Assembly (NCBI GenBank): GCA_043782365.1
Contig: JAYWAO010000506.1
Span: 1 to 9,452, forward strand
From: CAIWCD01 sp043782365
Lineage (GTDB): Bacteria > Myxococcota > Myxococcia > Myxococcales > 40CM-4-68-19
Direction: 5' to 3'
Length of the DNA stretch: 9,452 bases
In this document: positions 5,755-9,452 of the stretch, in pieces
Layout of the letters: every line of letters begins with the position of its first letter
Numbering within the stretch: the first letter of the stretch is position 1
Made by a program: the position numbers and the translations under genes
Notes under the pieces: model-generated
Database searches by the model: none
What the model saw: only the letters and a program-made list of their open reading frames with translations
Told to the model about the DNA's origin: nothing

Positions 5755-7689
5755 CTACGCGTCTTCCCGGAAGATGTCCATGTTGACCGGGATGCCGCGC
5801 CGCTGCAGCTCGTCGTAGAACTTCGGCACGAAGCCCGTGGCGATGAACTTGCCCACCACCTTGCCCTCGGCGTCGAAGCCCTCCTGCTTGAAGGTGAAGA
5901 TGTCCTGCATGGTGATGATGTCCATCTCCATGCCTGACACCTCGCTGATGGCGGCGACGCGGCGGGTGCCGTCGGCGAAGCGGGTCTGCTGCACGATCAG
6001 GTGCACCGCGCTCGCCACCTGCTCGCGGATCGCCTTCACCGGCAGGTCCATCCCGGCCATCAGCACCATCGTCTCCAGGCGGGCCAGCGCGTCGCGCGGG
6101 GTGTTGGCGTGCAGGGTGGTCAGCGAGCCGTCGTGGCCGGTGTTCATCGCCTGCAGCATGTCGAGCGCTTCGCCGCCGCGGCACTCGCCGATGACGATGC
6201 GGTCGGGCCGCATGCGCAGCGAGTTGCGGACCAGGTCGCGGATGGCGATCTGCCCCTTGCCCTCGAGGTTGCTCGGCCGGGCCTCCAGCTGGACCCAGTG
6301 GTCCTGGGGCAGGTTGAGCTCGGCCGCGTCTTCGATGGTGATGATGCGCTCGGTCTGCGGGATGAAGCTGGAGAGGATGTTGAGCAGCGTGGTCTTGCCG
6401 GAGCCGGTGCCGCCGGAGATGACGATGTTGCGCCGCACCTTCACGCAGGTCTCGAGGAACTCCGACATCTGCTCGGTGAGCGTGCCGAAGTCGATCAGGT
6501 GGTTCGCCGTCAGCAGATCGCGCTTGAACTTGCGGATGGTGATGGTCGGACCCTTGAGGGCCAGCGGCGGGATGATGGCGTTGACGCGGCTGCCGTCGGC
6601 GAGGCGCGCATCGACCAGCGGCGACGACTCGTCGATGTGCCGGCCGAGCGGGGCGACGATGCGCTCGATGACGCCCAGCACCGCCTGCGCCGAGGAGAAG
6701 GCCTTGTCGACCTTCTGCATCTTGCCGTTGCGCTCGACGTAGACCTGGGTGGGGCTGTTGACCATGATCTCGCTGACCGACTCGTCGGCGAGGTAGATCT
6801 CCAGCGGCCCGAGCCCGAGCGCCTCGTTGAGCACGTCGGCGATCAGCTCCTCGCGGTCGAGGTGCGCGTCGAGCTCGCCGGTGGAGTCCATCTTGGTGAC
6901 GATCTGCCGGATCGTCGCCTCGGTCTTCTTCCACAGCTCTTCCGAGCCGAGCGCGTCGAGGTCGAGGCGGCGCAGGTCGAGCGCCTCGATCAGCCGGTCG
7001 TGGACGATGGAGAGCGTGCCGCCGTACTCGTCCATCGCGGTGAGCTTCTTCTTGCTGGGGGCTGGCTTGGCGTGGGGGGCGGGCTTGCCGCCGGCCGGGG
7101 GAGCCTTCCCGGGCGCGGTGGCCTTGCCGATGGGCGCGGACTTGGGCGCAGGGGCGGGCGGGGCCTTGGCCAGGGCGGGCGCCGGCGCAGGGGGCTTCTT
7201 GGCCGGCGCAGGCGCGGGCTTGGGCTTGGGGGGAGGTGGCGCGGGCTCCGGCTCGGGCTCGGGCTCGGGCAGCGGCTCGGGCTCAGGCTCAGGCGGCAGC
7301 TCCTCGGGCGGCGGCTCCTCGAGCGGCAGCTCCTCGGGGGGCAGCTCCTCCGGCGGCGGCTCCTCGGGCGGCAGCTCCTCGAGGGGAGCCTCCATGCCCG
7401 CGGGCTCGACGTTGAGGATGAAGTCGCCGACGTAGACCTTGTCGCTCGGCGTGATCACCATCGGCCCGGCGAGCTTCTTGCCGTTGACGTACGTGCCGTT
7501 GGTGCTCTTGAGGTCGAGGACGATGATCTTGCCGTCCTTGACCACGATCTTGGTGTGCTTCTTCGAGATGTTGCCCTTGGGCAGGCAGATGTCGTTCTCG
7601 TCGATGCGTCCGATGGTGATCTCTTCGGACTCAAAATCGAGACGCTGCGTCTCGCCGCCCTTCTCGGTCAGGATGACGGAAAATCCCAT
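5755..7689 (-). CDS. cpaF: CpaF/TadA-type secretion ATPase with N-terminal FHA domain
   Basis: 644 residues. The hexameric ATPase of Tad/Flp pilus-like machines sits at the inner membrane and powers pilin assembly. Residues 1-95 form an FHA domain (GRIDEND 27-33, ISKKH 41-45, STNGTYVNG 62-70), which is absent from the classical Caulobacter CpaF. A Pro/Glu- then Pro/Ala/Lys-rich linker runs 100-215. The ATPase part starts near 217, with the N-terminal domain to about 400. Walker A is GGTGSGKTT at 426-434, Walker B RIVIGECRGGEALDML at 497-512, and the conserved TGHDGSLTTLHANTPRDAL at 517-535. All catalytic motifs are intact. The ATG at 7689 has AGGGAG 10 nt upstream. The gene follows the secretin by 66 bp and is tightly followed by the two-FHA gene. 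FHA-CpaF fusions are known in myxobacteria and actinobacteria, which implies control by Thr phosphorylation. Confidence 0.95.
   Translation of the reverse strand: MGFSVILTEKGGETQRLDFESEEITIGRIDENDICLPKGNISKKHTKIVVKDGKIIVLDLKSTNGTYVNGKKLAGPMVITPSDKVYVGDFILNVEPAGMEAPLEELPPEEPPPEELPPEELPLEEPPPEELPPEPEPEPLPEPEPEPEPAPPPPKPKPAPAPAKKPPAPAPALAKAPPAPAPKSAPIGKATAPGKAPPAGGKPAPHAKPAPSKKKLTAMDEYGGTLSIVHDRLIEALDLRRLDLDALGSEELWKKTEATIRQIVTKMDSTGELDAHLDREELIADVLNEALGLGPLEIYLADESVSEIMVNSPTQVYVERNGKMQKVDKAFSSAQAVLGVIERIVAPLGRHIDESSPLVDARLADGSRVNAIIPPLALKGPTITIRKFKRDLLTANHLIDFGTLTEQMSEFLETCVKVRRNIVISGGTGSGKTTLLNILSSFIPQTERIITIEDAAELNLPQDHWVQLEARPSNLEGKGQIAIRDLVRNSLRMRPDRIVIGECRGGEALDMLQAMNTGHDGSLTTLHANTPRDALARLETMVLMAGMDLPVKAIREQVASAVHLIVQQTRFADGTRRVAAISEVSGMEMDIITMQDIFTFKQEGFDAEGKVVGKFIATGFVPKFYDELQRRGIPVNMDIFREDA
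7297..7386. repeat. 15-bp degenerate coding repeat (six PxEEx units) in the ATPase linker
   Basis: Six consecutive five-residue units of the form P-(P/L)-E-E-(L/P) cover residues 102-131 of the ATPase. They are followed at once by a Pro-Glu dipeptide stretch (residues about 132-149). At the DNA level the units are imperfect 15-mers. The segment would be an extended, acidic spacer between the FHA domain and the motor. Confidence 0.8.
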
Positions 7690-7755
7690 GGCGCAGTGAC
7701 TCCCTTTCGTCCTTGATGCGCTACCGAAACGCCTCTGTAACGACGGCGAAGAAGA

Positions 7756-9255
7756 CTAGTCGAACAGCGAGAAGCTGACCGAGTCGTGCGCGTCTTTGTA
7801 GAGCTTGCGCGCGTCCTGGATCAGCTCCTTCACTTCCTTCGAGTTGGGCGTCACGATGTGCGGCGTGACGTAGATCGCCAGCTCGGTCTTGCTGTCCACG
7901 AAGTTCCGGCTCTTGAAGAGCTCGCCGAGGATGGGGATGTGTCCGAGGAGCGGCACCTTGGAGACCTCCTTGTCCTCGTTGTAGTTGAAGAGGCCGGAGA
8001 GGGCGATGGTCTCGCCGTCCTTCACCGTCACGTTCGTCTTCACGTCGCGGATCTTGAAGCCCGGCACTTCGAAGCCGTTGGCGCGGATGGAGAGCGTGCG
8101 GTCGATGCCGCTCACCTCGGCGTAGACCTCGGTGCCGATGTTGCCGCTGCGGTCGGCGGTGGGCGTGATGTTCAGGATGATGCCGAACTTCTTCCACTCG
8201 ACGGCGAACTGGTTGGCGGTGACGATGAGGATGGGCACCTCGCCGCCAGCGAGGAACTCGGCCTTCTCGCCCGAGGCGCAGACCAGCTTGGGCTGGCTCA
8301 AGATGCGCGTGAAGCCGTAGTCGAACCGCGCGCCGACGGAGAAGTCGGTGGTCGCTTGCAGCGTGGTGGCGAAGGAGGCGACGGGCTGCGTCTGCGTGTC
8401 GCCCAGCGCTGGCAGCGGCTTGACCAGGTTGAACGCGGCGCCGGTGCCGTCTCCCGAGACGAGGTGGAGGGGCGGCTTGAACCCGACCAGCTTGTTGTCG
8501 CCGTAGCCCACCTCGACGAACTCCACCTCGACCATGATCATCCGCTTGGTGCCGATGGAGAGCATGTTCTCGGCCTTCTCGCCGACCGCCTTGACCACCA
8601 GATCGGCCTTGGCGATGTCTTCCTTCTGCTCGACCCAGCCCTCGAGGAAGATGGTCCCGCCGAGCACGGTGGCGGTGACGCCCCTGAGGCCGGCCTTCTG
8701 GAAGGCGCGGTTGAGCGACTCGGCCGCCAGCTTCTTGGCGTTGCCCGAGGGGCGCACGAACGACTTCACGCTCGGGTAGAGCGCGATGATCTGCTGCACG
8801 CGCTCGTAGTCGTCGGTGGTGATGGTCTCGCCGTCGAGGTAGACGCGGTCGCCCACCACGCGGATCTGGATGCCCTCGCGGTCACCGAGCAGGGCACGGA
8901 CCTCGCTGACCACTTCCTTGGGGTCCTGCTTGCGGACGACGACCAGATAGCTGATGCGCGAGTCGTTGACGCGCCAGACGAGCAATGACGTCCGGCCCTC
9001 GGCGACGCCCGTGACGAGCAGCTCGTTGCCGCCGCCCACCTGCTTGACGTCGGCGATCTCCGGATCGCCGATGGCGACGCGCTGCACGTTGGAGACGGTG
9101 ATGATCTTCTGCTGCCCGACGCCGAGCGAGATGGTCGAGCCCTCGCTCTGGGCGCGGGCGGGCGCGGCGCAGAGGAGGCAGGCGGCGAAGGCGGTGAGGA
9201 GGGCCGCTCGCGCGGCGCGCGCGTAAGCCGAGGAGTGGAGTGCAAGGCGATTCAT
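7756..9255 (-). CDS. cpaC: CpaC/RcpA-type outer-membrane secretin of a Tad-like system
   Basis: 499 residues. It forms the outer-membrane channel of a Tad/Flp-type or type II-like secretion machine. A Sec signal peptide covers residues 1-35, ending in APARA before QSEGS. Next comes the N-terminal secretin-associated domain typical of CpaC (about 43-108, with GVGQQKIITVSNVQRVAIGD), then one or two BON-like domains (about 115-167 and 181-225). The secretin barrel domain lies at about 235-475, with the hallmark VPLLGHIPILGELF at 434-447 followed by KTELAIYVTPHIV. The ATG at 9255 is chosen because AGGGGA lies 9 nt upstream. The TTG-initiated version from 9273 would overlap that site. It is the first gene of the visible operon, ahead of the FHA-ATPase, the order expected for motor and channel genes of one apparatus. 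No lipobox was seen, so a separate pilotin may be needed. Confidence 0.93.
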   Translation of the reverse strand: MNRLALHSSAYARAARAALLTAFAACLLCAAPARAQSEGSTISLGVGQQKIITVSNVQRVAIGDPEIADVKQVGGGNELLVTGVAEGRTSLLVWRVNDSRISYLVVVRKQDPKEVVSEVRALLGDREGIQIRVVGDRVYLDGETITTDDYERVQQIIALYPSVKSFVRPSGNAKKLAAESLNRAFQKAGLRGVTATVLGGTIFLEGWVEQKEDIAKADLVVKAVGEKAENMLSIGTKRMIMVEVEFVEVGYGDNKLVGFKPPLHLVSGDGTGAAFNLVKPLPALGDTQTQPVASFATTLQATTDFSVGARFDYGFTRILSQPKLVCASGEKAEFLAGGEVPILIVTANQFAVEWKKFGIILNITPTADRSGNIGTEVYAEVSGIDRTLSIRANGFEVPGFKIRDVKTNVTVKDGETIALSGLFNYNEDKEVSKVPLLGHIPILGELFKSRNFVDSKTELAIYVTPHIVTPNSKEVKELIQDARKLYKDAHDSVSFSLFD

Positions 9256-9264
9256 CGAGTGCGT

Positions 9265-9270
9265 TCCCCT
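9265..9270 (-). promoter_or_regulatory. Shine-Dalgarno of the secretin gene
   Basis: AGGGGA on the minus strand, 9 nt before the ATG at 9255. It fixes the secretin start at that ATG rather than the in-frame TTG 18 bp upstream. Confidence 0.7.
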
Positions 9271-9397
9271 CAATCGCAGGCTACGGCAGCGAGAACACTA
9301 CACCAGGAGTTCGGGAGCGGAGAAAAAACCGCTGCGAAGTTGATGGGGCTACGGCCAATGCCGATCAGTTAGCACCGGGGTTGGGGTCGCACTCAGG
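9271..9397 (-). other. Leader and probable promoter region of the secretin operon
   Basis: No ORF is supportable here. An A6 run at 9323-9328 (T6 on the minus strand) sits between AGCGG and CCGCT arms that could form a small hairpin. No convincing sigma70 -35/-10 pair or sigma54 -24/-12 element could be read. The operon promoter should lie here or beyond the right edge, but I cannot place it. Confidence 0.3.
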
Positions 9398-9452
9398 AGC
9401 CCCGGCAAATGCCGGGGCTAGAAAAACGGTCGCCCCTACGGGGCTGCCTCCT
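9398..9452. repeat. Pair of GC-rich hairpins, REP-like dispersed element (cut by right edge)
   Basis: AGCCCCGGCA, two A residues and TGCCGGGGCT (9398-9419) form a perfect 10-bp stem. After a short A-rich spacer, GCCCC-TAC-GGGGC (9432-9444) forms a second 5-bp stem. The two hairpins joined by a short A/T spacer, with GGGGCGACC on the minus strand, resemble intergenic REP-type repeats I recall from several large GC-rich genomes. That resemblance is from memory, not a search. The element may extend left through the GGGG/CCCC-rich stretch at 9344-9390. Confidence 0.45.

Noticed and set aside
6001..7716. Long plus-strand open frame opposite the ATPase
   Set aside because: It is antisense to a gene with intact Walker motifs and encodes a compositionally biased protein, so it is a high-GC shadow.
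9398..9425. Rho-independent terminator
   Set aside because: The stem is strong but the A/T run is on the wrong side: read on the minus strand the T-run precedes the stem, and on the plus strand the stem is followed by A residues.

Overview
The window is very GC-rich, with strongly GC-biased third codon positions. Every gene I can support is read from the minus strand. The Ala/Pro-rich linkers, three FHA (phosphothreonine-binding) domains attached to a Tad/Flp-type secretion apparatus, and the overall base composition suggest a deltaproteobacterial or myxobacterial genome (Myxococcota). That placement is inference, because no rRNA or unambiguous marker is present.

Right part, about 3625-9255, read right to left: three genes in probable operon order. 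They encode a CpaC/RcpA-type outer-membrane secretin, a CpaF/TadA-type secretion ATPase with an N-terminal FHA domain, and a two-FHA, one-membrane-segment, TPR-like protein. Spacing is 66 bp and then 6 bp. Together they look like the outer-membrane channel, the motor and a regulatory or scaffolding component of a Tad-like machine controlled by Ser/Thr phosphorylation. The set recalls the Tad-like Kil apparatus described for contact-dependent predation in Myxococcus xanthus. The rest of the locus (platform proteins, pilins) is not in this window.

Middle part, about 1497-3554: a small accessory islet. It contains a 60-residue signal-peptide ORF that looks like a remnant, and a two-gene TacA/TacT-type toxin-antitoxin module (DUF1778-like ribbon-helix-helix antitoxin plus GNAT toxin). 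A perfect 8-bp dyad upstream of the antitoxin is a likely operator. An unrecognised cysteine-rich secreted protein follows.

Left part, 1-1399: the 5' portion of polA (DNA polymerase I), cut by the window edge. Its 5'-nuclease domain is intact. The 3'-5' exonuclease region lacks the first two catalytic acidic residues and carries a long low-complexity insertion that includes a perfect 14-copy hexanucleotide microsatellite coding for an Ala-Ser repeat.

The far right end, 9398-9452, holds two GC-rich hairpins that resemble part of a dispersed REP-like element. No tRNA, rRNA, CRISPR array, insertion sequence or replication origin was seen.
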